From the IMG/VR virus record IMGVR_UViG_3300034110_000273, positions 1 to 21,094 of that record: a DNA stretch of 21,094 nucleotides; one strand, written 5' to 3'. The notes beneath the pieces were generated by a model that saw only the letters and a list, made by a program, of their open reading frames with translations, did not search any database and had not been told where the DNA came from. The DNA comes from a virus. Position numbers and translations under genes: made by a program. Shown one piece after another: positions 1-5,307 of the stretch (position 1 is the first letter of the stretch; each line of letters begins with the position of its first letter).

Positions 1-166
1 CATACATCTTTTTTACTACGTCAAAGATTTTTTGGTGGCCTAAGTCATAGAATACTTCTGTTTTTAAGTGTCCAACAACTAATGGCAATGTTCTTTTATC
101 CATCAATATTGCACCAAGTATGCTTTTCTCTAACTCTCTGCTCTGTGGTAGTGTTACTAATTCCAT
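1..166 (-). CDS. dnaB: DnaB-like replicative helicase, N-terminal part (runs off left edge)
   Basis: Reading leftward from an ATG at 166-164 gives 55 residues before the window ends. They match the start of DnaB family N-terminal domains: LPQSRELEKSILGAIL (residues 6-21), then an FYDLGHQKIFDVV segment (about 39-51), the usual pattern of a P-x-E-x-E-x-x-ILGAIL helix followed by FYxxxHxxIF. DnaB is the ring helicase that unwinds the fork; the N-terminal domain makes the collar that contacts primase and loader. The ATP-binding RecA domain lies outside the window and was not seen. The ATG overlaps the stop of the upstream winged-helix gene by one base (TAATG), so initiator and helicase are translationally coupled, as in other phage initiator-helicase pairs. 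Family assignment is firm for so short a piece; whether the gene is intact is unknown. Confidence 0.82.
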   Translation of the reverse strand, partial: MELVTLPQSRELEKSILGAILMDKRTLPLVVGHLKTEVFYDLGHQKIFDVVKKMY

Positions 167-765
167 TATTTAAGGCTGATTTTAGTTGTTTGTTGTGTAG
201 TAGGTGTAAACTGATTGCTATTTCTCTTCCATGTTCTTACTGCTGCTTTCCAATCCTTCATAGGATTTTTACCTATTAACCATCCTCTTGCTTCGTAATG
301 GTCTATAAATTGTGAGCCATCTAAAGTAAATCCGATTTCCTTAGAATATTCATTTATTTGTTCAGCCGTAGGCCTTATAAATGTATTCTTATTGTTAGTA
401 TTATTGTTAGGTAAAGTTTTTTTACCAGTTTCGGTAAAGTTTTTTGACCGTTCAAGTAAAGTTTCTTTACCATCGGTAAACTTTTTGTAGTCGTTTAAAT
501 ACTCTAAAAACAATACTGAAACTTTAAGGTGTTTAGTGGCTGGATTTTTGACTATAAGTTCTTTCTCTACCAACTTAGTGATTATGTTAAGAACGGCTTG
601 TTTTGATAGGTCTAAATCGTTAGCCATGGTATCTTTAGACATATAGCACCAATGCGTTTCATTATTCTGCATACGCATAATCGTATCTAATACGCAGTAG
701 TCATTACAAGACAAGCTAAAGTGCTTCCTTATAGGATGAATTATTGTTGTGTAAAATTGTGACAT
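166..765 (-). CDS. Winged-helix replication initiator-like protein
   Basis: A 199-aa protein. Residues about 20-82 look like a winged helix: LSKQAVLNIITKLVEKELI (53-71) is a recognition-helix-plus-wing pattern. Residues 92-128 are a low-complexity polar linker rich in K, T and N. Residues 130-182 form a C-terminal domain ending in GWLIGKNPMKDWKAAVRTW, a signature seen at the C-terminus of many phage replication/DnaD-type proteins. Its place just before a DnaB-like helicase, joined by a TAATG overlap, supports a role in origin recognition and helicase recruitment, like lambda O or DnaD/DnaB-loader systems. The linker-encoding DNA carries four iteron-like dyads (listed separately). The role is inferred from architecture and context; a plain phage transcription regulator is the main alternative. 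Confidence 0.68.
   Translation of the reverse strand: MSQFYTTIIHPIRKHFSLSCNDYCVLDTIMRMQNNETHWCYMSKDTMANDLDLSKQAVLNIITKLVEKELIVKNPATKHLKVSVLFLEYLNDYKKFTDGKETLLERSKNFTETGKKTLPNNNTNNKNTFIRPTAEQINEYSKEIGFTLDGSQFIDHYEARGWLIGKNPMKDWKAAVRTWKRNSNQFTPTTQQTTKISLK
410..491. repeat. Four iteron-like 17-bp dyads inside the initiator gene; candidate origin
   Basis: Copies start at 410, 433, 455 and 475 (steps 23, 22 and 20 bp, about two helical turns). The best copy, GGTAAAGTTTTTTTACC at 410-426, is a 6-bp inverted repeat with a 5-bp spacer. Copies 2 and 3 differ from it at one and two positions; copy 4 keeps mainly the left half. On the coding strand the shared core ACTTTACC is read in two frames (as NFT in one copy and TLP in another), and the spacing is not a multiple of three. 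This points to selection on DNA, not on a peptide repeat. Lambda-type origins sit inside the initiator gene in the same way. Confidence 0.62.
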
Positions 766-959
766 TATTTCGTATTAGTTAATTTAAAATTTAAAGTTAA
801 CCATGCTAAAAATGCTAAAGAAATACAAAAAAACCAATACCAGTCTTTACCTTGACTAATTATTCCAATTGATTTTTGTATTAAATATGAAAATAGTGGT
901 ATAGCCCAAATAGCTACAGATGTAATAGGTGTTGCAAATTTTCTTTTTTGTAGTTTCAT
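765..959 (-). CDS. Small two-span membrane protein, unknown
   Basis: A 64-aa protein with a basic N-terminus (KLQKRK) and two hydrophobic stretches, about residues 12-30 and 41-59, separated by a short polar loop with KDWYW. No known family was recognised. It lies in the early operon between a small basic protein and the initiator and overlaps the initiator start by one base (TAATG), which supports it being translated. The start ATG is preceded by an A-rich leader without Shine-Dalgarno sequence, like its neighbours. Small membrane proteins in early phage operons are often superinfection-exclusion or host-takeover factors, but nothing here shows that. Confidence 0.6.
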   Translation of the reverse strand: MKLQKRKFATPITSVAIWAIPLFSYLIQKSIGIISQGKDWYWFFCISLAFLAWLTLNFKLTNTK

Positions 960-965
960 AGTTTA

Positions 966-1130
966 TTATTTTTTAATACGAAACACTACTAATCGATTTT
1001 GATAGGTAAATCTTTTCTTTTGTAGTGGGTTAAGTGCTTCTCGTATTGCTTGTGCGTTAATGTTGGTCTTTCTGTTTGCTGCTGCTATGGATATAAATTG
1101 CTCTTCTTCTTTGGTATCAAGGTAAATCAT
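966..1130 (-). CDS. Small basic protein, unknown
   Basis: A 54-aa protein when started at the ATG at 1130-1128. A longer frame begins at 1181 but would overlap the upstream membrane-protein gene by 44 bases; the inner start leaves a normal 7-base gap after that gene's stop, so it was preferred. The N-terminal third is acidic (DTKEEE); the rest is basic, with AIREALNPLQKKRF in the middle and a C-terminal RIKK. It could be a small DNA- or RNA-binding protein, but no motif was firmly recognised. It is part of the tightly packed leftward operon. Confidence 0.5.
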   Translation of the reverse strand: MIYLDTKEEEQFISIAAANRKTNINAQAIREALNPLQKKRFTYQNRLVVFRIKK

Positions 1131-1137
1131 TCTAACC

Positions 1138-1299
1138 TTAATAGAGTTCTCGAATCCTCTTGGTTCTAAATCTAATCCCATTGATGATGCGTTTTAGTTC
1201 GTAAATAACGTTTGCTGTAAATAGTATTGTAAATGCTAAGGGCAATGAAATTAGTATAAACTTTACTAACTCATAGATAAATATTATCGTTTGTTTCAT
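1138..1299 (-). CDS. Small single-span membrane protein, unknown
   Basis: A 53-aa protein. An in-frame ATG exists at 1365, but it lies inside the upstream 47-aa gene; the ATG at 1299 is 8 bases after that gene's stop and has an A/C-rich leader, so it is the likely start. Residues about 4-34 are hydrophobic (IIFIYELVKFILISL and onward), followed by a strongly basic tail with repeated K and R. By the positive-inside rule the tail would face the cytoplasm. No family was recognised. A holin-like role is possible on size and topology, but the early-operon location argues against it. Confidence 0.52.
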   Translation of the reverse strand: MKQTIIFIYELVKFILISLPLAFTILFTANVIYELKRIINGIRFRTKRIRELY

Positions 1300-1307
1300 G
1301 TTGTAGT

Positions 1308-1451
1308 TTAAAAAATCCAATTGCCTATTCTTGTTTGACATTTGATACATCTTTTGCAATACCATAACTGTTCGCCAGTTTTACTTTCATAGTACAAAAA
1401 ATAATCATGCCCCTTAAATAAGCATTGTAAATATGTTTTAAGTTTTTTCAT
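1308..1451 (-). CDS. 47-aa Cys-rich (zinc-ribbon-like) protein
   Basis: Reading the gap upstream of the membrane gene gives an ATG at 1451-1449 and a 47-aa protein ending at 1308. It has C10 and H15 (CLFKGHDY) and a cluster C32, C35, C38 within WYCKRCIKC. The pattern of a short N-terminal CxxxxH followed by CxxC is typical of tiny phage proteins that bind one zinc (resembling the DUF1660 type, from memory only). The following gene starts 8 bases later, and accepting this gene explains why that gene must use its internal start. Function unknown. Confidence 0.55.
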   Translation of the reverse strand: MKKLKTYLQCLFKGHDYFLYYESKTGEQLWYCKRCIKCQTRIGNWIF

Positions 1452-1538
1452 AGATAAAGATTAAAATAACCACCCCAAGTTCCCTAATTACTATTTATTG
1501 TTATAAAATATTTAATATCTTGAGGTGGTATTAGTTTA

Positions 1539-1697
1539 CTATTTGCCTTTAGGCGTTATAGGTGTTGTAGGTTTTTTGATGTCTTTATTAAGCCAGTCTA
1601 AAATTGTTTGTGCTCTATCTAATAATTTAGCATCCATTCCTTGACTTGCTGCAAACCATATTGCAAACTGCTCATTATTCATTGTTGGTTGGTTCAT
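1539..1697 (-). CDS. Small 52-aa protein, unknown
   Basis: An ATG at 1697-1695 opens a 52-aa frame ending with TAG at 1541-1539. It begins MNQPTMNNEQFAIWFAAS, has an amphipathic helix around residues 8-42 and a Pro/Thr-rich tail (PTTPITPKGK). Its start lies one base after the stop of the 154-aa gene (TAAcATG), the same junction used between 4331 and 4329, which supports translation. No family was recognised. It is encoded just downstream of the putative recombination pair. Confidence 0.5.
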   Translation of the reverse strand: MNQPTMNNEQFAIWFAASQGMDAKLLDRAQTILDWLNKDIKKPTTPITPKGK

Positions 1698-1698
1698 G

Positions 1699-2163
1699 TT
1701 ATTTTTTTAGTGATATTTTAAATGTGGTTGTGCTATACTTAGGAGCTGGGTAAATCATTTCTCCAGTCTCTGGGTCAACCAATGGGTCTTTAATAGTTTT
1801 AAGTAATGACTCTCTTTCTTTCTGCTTAAACTTAATAGCTTCTAATTCTTGGTTCATTTTAAGCCAAGTATAATCGCCATCATAAGCATACTTTACGCCA
1901 GATTCAAACTTACTAACTTCTGCTCCTAAGACCTCTGCTTTGCCTTGTGGATGCGTAGTAAGTATATCTACTACATCTTCCTTTAAATCTGCTCTAATGC
2001 CATCTAAAAGCTGAATGATAGCCTCTGCTTTAACAAGCATCTCAAGTGGATTGTCTCCAGTCTCTCTAAAATGCTGTACGATAGTTTGCTTTAGCAACTC
2101 AATGCTAAACTTTGATGGTTCGATAGAACTAAGTTCTACTTTTGGTAATAATTCTAAACTCAT
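1699..2163 (-). CDS. Conserved phage protein next to annealing protein
   Basis: A 154-aa soluble, charged protein. The middle (residues 30-80) is helical; residues about 84-120 carry a KFESGVKYAYDGDYTWLKMNQELEAIKFKQKERESLL segment (key residues SGVKY, W and L), and the tail includes DPETGEMIYPAPK followed by a short beta-rich end. This layout recalls small proteins commonly encoded beside phage recombinases in Bacteroidota phages, but no named family can be assigned with confidence. It begins 4 bases after the stop of the putative annealing protein, so a shared function in recombination or DNA end handling is inferred from position only. Confidence 0.6.
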   Translation of the reverse strand: MSLELLPKVELSSIEPSKFSIELLKQTIVQHFRETGDNPLEMLVKAEAIIQLLDGIRADLKEDVVDILTTHPQGKAEVLGAEVSKFESGVKYAYDGDYTWLKMNQELEAIKFKQKERESLLKTIKDPLVDPETGEMIYPAPKYSTTTFKISLKK

Positions 2164-2167
2164 AGTT

Positions 2168-2860
2168 TTATTTTTTGGTTAGGTTTTCTTTTTTCATGGA
2201 CAATAACTTCTTTAAAGTTTCGTTACTATCAAATAATTGCTTATATCCAAAGTACAAATCAGTAAGTTGCTTTACTTTAGTACACTTAGCAATCTCCATT
2301 TTAATAGCATCAATATCAATTTCTTCTTCTTCTACAATCTCTGCTACAACTTCTTGTACTGTTTGAGAAGGTTTTTTAGGAGTGTCTACTGCAAAGTCCA
2401 TTTCTTCTGCTGGTGTAGCTTCAAATCCTGCAGCTTTCATTAACCATGCAAGTAAGTTACGATACGCCTTACCGATTGCTCTTGTTTGTGCCATTGATAA
2501 TATTGCATACTCATCAAATCTCTTTTTGCTATGCTCAAAGTTGCTACAGATTGCTACTCCAGTAGCTACTAACTGACCAGTATTAATATTTCGTACTTCG
2601 CACTTAGCCATGTACTTTATTTCTACTTGACCAGGTTCTGTGCCTCTTCGAGTTAAGTCCGTAGTTTCTGTGATAATCGGCATTAACCCTAAAGAAGCTC
2701 CAGCGAATTGCCATCCTTCAACATTAACGAATTGCTTTCCTTGAATGTTGCTTGACAATCCTTTTTCTTTAATAAGTTTTGCTAAATCTTTAGATAAGTT
2801 TAGCATCGAGTCTGAGTTGATTAAATCAAACCTTGGTTGATTAGTTATTTCTGTGCTCAT
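2168..2860 (-). CDS. Putative single-strand annealing recombinase (ERF/Rad52-like group)
   Basis: A 230-aa protein. Residues about 15-150 form a compact domain: QGKQFVNVEGWQFAGASLGL (41-60), a beta-rich section with VEIKYMAKCEV, then YAILSMAQTRAIGKAYRNLL (118-137) and a closing AAGFEATPAEEM. The SMAQTRAxGKAxRxxL...AGxxxTPAEEM pattern is common in phage proteins thought to anneal single strands, analogous to ERF and Sak proteins. After it comes an acidic linker (VEEEEIDID) and a C-terminal helical segment, a layout typical of annealing proteins that bind SSB or partners. It sits beside a small partner gene and upstream of initiator and helicase, which fits a recombination-replication module. 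The family call is from memory of the motif and is moderate. Confidence 0.5.
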   Translation of the reverse strand: MSTEITNQPRFDLINSDSMLNLSKDLAKLIKEKGLSSNIQGKQFVNVEGWQFAGASLGLMPIITETTDLTRRGTEPGQVEIKYMAKCEVRNINTGQLVATGVAICSNFEHSKKRFDEYAILSMAQTRAIGKAYRNLLAWLMKAAGFEATPAEEMDFAVDTPKKPSQTVQEVVAEIVEEEEIDIDAIKMEIAKCTKVKQLTDLYFGYKQLFDSNETLKKLLSMKKENLTKK

Positions 2861-3050
2861 AATTTAGTTTTTTGGTTGTGTTAATTGATTGGTTAAAATA
2901 GGATGCTTCTACTATTGGATTGTGTTCCCAATAGTTTACTAATCTACTGATTAGGTTGTAAGACTCTTGGCTGTAGTTAATCTCATGTAGAATCTTAGCT
3001 ACAAATAGTTTTTTGTCTTGTTCTGATAGTTTGTGAAATGTAGAATACAT
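2841..3050 (-). CDS. Small helical protein, unknown
   Basis: A 69-aa protein, mostly helical and polar, with two likely helices around LSEQDKKLFVAKILHEI and SYNLISRLVNYWEHN. Its last 20 bases overlap the start of the annealing-protein gene, suggesting coupled translation. The leader is A/C-rich. No family, transmembrane segment or metal site was recognised. Confidence 0.5.
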   Translation of the reverse strand: MYSTFHKLSEQDKKLFVAKILHEINYSQESYNLISRLVNYWEHNPIVEASYFNQSINTTKKLNYEHRNN

Positions 3051-3061
3051 AGTGTTTGTTT

Positions 3062-3433
3062 TTATTTGTCTGAATATAATTTTGGTATCTTAATCTTCTT
3101 TCTTACTTCTTGATATTTCTCCATATAATATGGCACTACTTCAACATCGTTTGCGAAAGTGTTTATGCCATGTAAAACCGTAGTTCTATCTCTATTAAAG
3201 TATGGGGCAATTTGGGCGGATTTTTGTTTATAGTGAACATGAAGGATATAAAAGCACATATTTCGTGCAAGTACATTCTCTCTATATCTACCTTTATTTG
3301 TAATCATAATAGGCCTTATCTTAAAAACATTAGCCGCATGATTAATTACATTGTCTACTATTGCCTTATCTACCTCATAGTTTTTTGGTTTTAGTAAAGA
3401 CTTGCGTGTCATTCTAAATTTCGCTATAGTCAT
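3062..3433 (-). CDS. DnaA domain IV-like DNA-binding protein (stand-alone)
   Basis: A 123-aa protein. Residues about 44-90 match the C-terminal DNA-binding domain of DnaA: KGRYRENVLARNMCFYIL corresponds to the helix with the VxAR motif, and RDRTTVLHGINTF (81-93) is a close match to the DnaA signature RDHTTVLHAxxK, which reads the DnaA box. There is no AAA+ ATPase part: the protein starts only about 45 residues before this domain. Such stand-alone domains occur in phages and may compete with or mimic host DnaA, bind phage origin sites or act as regulators. It sits in the same operon as the helicase and initiator. Its last 20 coding bases do not reach the next gene; its own start overlaps the upstream 66-aa gene by 20 bases. 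Confidence 0.72.
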   Translation of the reverse strand: MTIAKFRMTRKSLLKPKNYEVDKAIVDNVINHAANVFKIRPIMITNKGRYRENVLARNMCFYILHVHYKQKSAQIAPYFNRDRTTVLHGINTFANDVEVVPYYMEKYQEVRKKIKIPKLYSDK

Positions 3434-3614
3434 TGATTTGGTTTTTTAGTGCTTTTAACTTGTTTGCATAGTAAGTTTTTACTATCTCAACTGTCTCGTA
3501 ATCGTGCTTCTCTAATCTTGTTTTTAATAGGTATGGTGAAAGTCCAGTGATAGCACAGATTTTTTTCATGTCTCCATGTCTCAGCATTGCTCTATAATCC
3601 GTTACTTGAATCAT
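3414..3614 (-). CDS. Small helix-turn-helix-like protein, unknown
   Basis: A 66-aa protein. Residues 12-50 (HGDMKKICAITGLSPYLLKTRL and on) can form a helix-turn-helix with ITGLS as the turn, a pattern like small phage regulators and XRE/MerR-type folds. It overlaps the upstream 97-aa gene by 23 bases and the downstream DnaA-like gene by 20 bases. Being just upstream of a DNA-binding DnaA-like protein suggests a regulatory or replication role, but that is inference from position. Confidence 0.52.
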   Translation of the reverse strand: MIQVTDYRAMLRHGDMKKICAITGLSPYLLKTRLEKHDYETVEIVKTYYANKLKALKNQINDYSEI

Positions 3615-3885
3615 CTTGTAGTTGGTTGTTTTGGTTAATTAATACTTGTCCTGCTTCTGTTAATGGTCTGCAGAATAATGTGAACGCCTTATCTCCGTCT
3701 TGGAATGTTACAGTTGTTTCCTCTGTATTAGCTAACATTAATCTAATAGCTGGTTCTTGGTCATCTATCTTCTCGTTAGTCGCTGCGAATACTTGTGGCT
3801 CATTATCGCCAAATTTAAAGCACCACTCACAAGGGAAAATAGGAGTTAATGTTTTTTCTACTAATTCTACTTCTTGGTTGTCCAT
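3592..3885 (-). CDS. Acidic early protein, unknown
   Basis: A 97-aa, acidic, soluble protein. It carries PCEWCFKFGDNEPQVF (CxxC at residues 19-22), then a beta-rich stretch (EETTVTFQDGDKAFTLFC) and a Gln/Asn-rich tail. The single CxxC with another Cys near residue 72 could be structural but does not make a clear zinc site. The A/C-rich leader fits the early-gene pattern. Not recognised as a member of a named family. Small acidic proteins of this kind in early phage operons are sometimes anti-defence proteins or DNA mimics, which cannot be judged here. Confidence 0.52.
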   Translation of the reverse strand: MDNQEVELVEKTLTPIFPCEWCFKFGDNEPQVFAATNEKIDDQEPAIRLMLANTEETTVTFQDGDKAFTLFCRPLTEAGQVLINQNNQLQDDSSNGL

Positions 3886-3887
3886 GT

Positions 3888-4124
3888 TTATTTGTTTTTG
3901 TTATAAATTTTTAAGTGTCTATCTATTCCTTGTACTGCTGCATCAAGTGAGGCGTAATAGCTATGTCTCCAGTAAAACCATTTACCATTTAGTATCATGT
4001 TATCCCATTTGATAATCATGCCTTTGTAGGTGTATTGTTTTGAGATTCTGCCGTTGCTGTTTACATAAGTAAACTCTTCTTTGATGCCTTTCTTCTTTTG
4101 TTCAAGGGATAGTTTTTGATTCAT
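3888..4124 (-). CDS. Small protein, unknown
   Basis: A 78-aa basic protein with a helical N-terminus (LSLEQKKKGIKEEF) and a beta-rich middle with aromatic residues (YTYKGMIIKWDNMILNGKWFYWRH), ending in a helix (LDAAVQGIDRHLKIY). The pattern of strands then a helix with DAAVxxID resembles small phage proteins that accompany replication genes, but no family name can be given. It begins 4 bases after its upstream neighbour and ends 2 bases before the 97-aa gene start. Confidence 0.52.
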   Translation of the reverse strand: MNQKLSLEQKKKGIKEEFTYVNSNGRISKQYTYKGMIIKWDNMILNGKWFYWRHSYYASLDAAVQGIDRHLKIYNKNK

Positions 4125-4128
4125 TTGT

Positions 4129-4329
4129 TTAGTTTGATGGGATTAGTACCTCGAACAAGACTTTCTCTTGGCTCTTAGGTTGTCCTTTTATCATGTTGCT
4201 GTATATTGAATACGCCTTATCATAATCTTTAGACATTGACCCAGAGACAATCATTCCGTCTTGTCTGGTAAAATAAAAAGTTTCGTTAAGTAAAAAGTCG
4301 AGCTCTTCGATAAATTGTAGGTTTTTCAT
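4129..4329 (-). CDS. Small protein, unknown
   Basis: A 66-aa protein from the ATG at 4329. An in-frame ATG at 4380 would add a lysine/glutamine-rich stretch, but that stretch lies inside the 45-aa zinc-ribbon gene read in another frame; the 4329 start follows that gene's stop by one base (TAAcATG), so it is preferred. Contents: an N-terminal helix (NLQFIEELDFLL), strands (FYFTRQDGMIVSG) and a helix (DYDKAYSIYSNMI). Not recognised. Confidence 0.52.
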   Translation of the reverse strand: MKNLQFIEELDFLLNETFYFTRQDGMIVSGSMSKDYDKAYSIYSNMIKGQPKSQEKVLFEVLIPSN

Positions 4330-4330
4330 G

Positions 4331-4468
4331 TTATTGGTTTTTTGGTGTTGTTGTTGTTTCTTCGTTGGTTTCTTCTTCATCTTCCCAGTCGCAGTACTCT
4401 AAGCACTCTGGACATAGGTTAATCTCTGGGTAGTTGGTATGTGCTCCACAGCAAGTAGAAAATGGCAT
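4331..4468 (-). CDS. 45-aa zinc-ribbon-like protein
   Basis: An ATG at 4468-4466 opens a 45-aa frame. It has C6, C7 and H10 in STCCGAHTNYP, then CPECLEYC (C19, C22, C26), followed by a very acidic stretch (DWEDEEE) and a Thr-rich tail. CC...CxxC pairs of this spacing are typical of tiny zinc-ribbon proteins common in Bacteroidota phages and plasmids. The start is 2 bases after the stop of the 68-aa gene and the stop is one base before the next start, so it fits exactly between neighbours. Function unknown. Confidence 0.6.
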   Translation of the reverse strand: MPFSTCCGAHTNYPEINLCPECLEYCDWEDEEETNEETTTTPKNQ

Positions 4469-4470
4469 AT

Positions 4471-4677
4471 CTAAGGATTTTTGGTGTTTAGTTTAGATAA
4501 TCGGCTGAAATAAGTTTTTGGGTCTCCTATTTTAGCTTTGCTCATGTTTGACTCATACTCCAATGGGTGTATGCAGTTTTTTGTCTCGTGACTGTAGTAG
4601 GCTTGTTCGCCTTTGTCAATTAGAATGCCAGTTATGGCACACTTCATTGGATGGGTTAAGGTAATTAATTGGTGCAT
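4471..4677 (-). CDS. Small putative zinc-binding protein, unknown
   Basis: A 68-aa basic protein with MKCAITGILIDKGEQAYYSH followed shortly by NCIHPLEYE. The C-x-x-TG-x-x-I-x-KGE pattern with a later C and H (C13, H30, C35, H37) resembles a small zinc finger of the kind that follows a beta-hairpin; metal binding is inferred. It is the first gene after the 344-bp non-coding gap with the 10-bp repeats, so those repeats would be part of its leader or lie between it and the 5022 gene. Leader: AACCAAAACAAATG type. Confidence 0.5.
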   Translation of the reverse strand: MHQLITLTHPMKCAITGILIDKGEQAYYSHETKNCIHPLEYESNMSKAKIGDPKTYFSRLSKLNTKNP

Positions 4678-4754
4678 TTGTTTTGGTTTAGTTTGGTAAA
4701 ATTAAAGGTTTTTTGTTATAATTTCATTTATTTTAGTTAATTTATTGTTAAAAA

Positions 4755-4859
4755 GGTTTTTGTCACAGATTTTTGTCATGGATTTTTAGCAGGTTTTTGG
4801 ATAGGGTTTTTGGCAGATTTTTGGCTACAAAAGATTTTTGGCGGTGCTGGATTTTTGGC
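4755..4859 (-). repeat. Eight copies of a 10-bp motif GRTTTTTGGC in a non-coding gap
   Basis: The gap 4678-5021 has no convincing gene. Within it the motif (minus strand GCCAAAAAYC) recurs at 4755, 4768, 4781, 4792, 4805, 4816, 4833 and 4850, with steps 13, 13, 11, 13, 11, 17 and 17 bp. The last three copies are identical (GATTTTTGGC). Irregular, non-triplet spacing argues against a coding repeat, and the units are too short and closely spaced for a CRISPR array. The core CCAAAAA resembles the A/C-rich boxes seen before many early genes. It could be a protein-binding array, a second origin element or a leader element. The rest of the gap (4860-5021) shows nothing clear. Confidence 0.65.
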
Positions 4860-5021
4860 ACTCATTAGTGTATTAAATAGCTTATTTAGTCAGCTTTTAC
4901 CGATATGCAAGGGCAAAGCATAGCTAAAATGCTATTAAAGGCACTTTTAAGGCTTAAATTTGGCTTATCTTATTTGGATAGTATAAAGATACCAACCGCA
5001 AAGAAAGTGGCTAAAAACGTC

Positions 5022-5228
5022 TTATTTTGCTAAATATTCTCTCCACCCTTGAGAGTGGTCTCTGTTTTGTTCCCACTCTATATCCGAAATAACGTCCTCT
5101 ATCTCCTCGTTTGTTATCTTATTGCTATTGTCATGGCAACAAATAGTACAAAAGATTGCATCACCAACGTATAAAACAAGCTCGTTTTTATGCTCGTTTA
5201 AATAGTAGCTGTCAATTTTAAAGCTCAT
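5022..5228 (-). CDS. Small acidic protein, unknown
   Basis: A 68-aa acidic protein with a beta-like N-terminal half (YYLNEHKNELVLYVGDAIFC), a CTICC cluster (Cys near residues 27, 30, 31), then an acidic helix (NEEIEDVISDIEWEQ) and a conserved-looking ending DHSQGWREYLAK. Not assigned to a family. It stands alone between two non-coding stretches (4678-5021 and 5229-5307). Leader: AACCAAAATCTAACACA before the ATG. Confidence 0.5.
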   Translation of the reverse strand: MSFKIDSYYLNEHKNELVLYVGDAIFCTICCHDNSNKITNEEIEDVISDIEWEQNRDHSQGWREYLAK

Positions 5229-5250
5229 TGTGTTAGATTTTGGTTTGTAC

Positions 5251-5293
5251 GGGTAAGCGGGGGAACTTACTCCGTTTCGGGGAATTTTACCCC
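5251..5293. repeat. Competing inverted repeats between two early genes
   Basis: GGGTAAG at 5251-5257 can pair either with CTTAC at 5266-5270 (5-bp stem) or, as GGGTAA, with TTACCC at 5287-5292. A third short hairpin, GGGG at 5279-5282 with CCCC at 5290-5293, excludes the second pairing. On the minus-strand transcript this lies between the 297-aa gene and the 68-aa gene. There is no T tract, so it is not a clear intrinsic terminator; an attenuator or processing site is possible. Confidence 0.3.
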
Positions 5294-5307
5294 ATCATCA
5301 GCAAGCC

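Noticed and set aside
82-279. Plus-strand 65-codon frame
   Set aside because: It lies antisense to the DnaB N-terminus and the end of the initiator, both of which have clear family motifs.
2175-2576. Three plus-strand frames
   Set aside because: They are antisense to the annealing-like protein and show low-complexity residues from its acidic linker.
4755-4859. CRISPR array
   Set aside because: Units are 10 bp and steps 11-17 bp, far below CRISPR repeat and spacer lengths, with no cas genes.
4776-4865. Minus-strand 29-aa frame through the 10-bp repeats (KNP-rich)
   Set aside because: Too short, repeats are not in triplet register, and other copies fall outside the frame; treated as DNA/RNA repeats.
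4905-5033. Plus-strand 42-aa frame in the non-coding gap
   Set aside because: It is the only plus-strand frame in a leftward operon, overlaps the end of the 5022 gene and has no promoter or leader resembling others.
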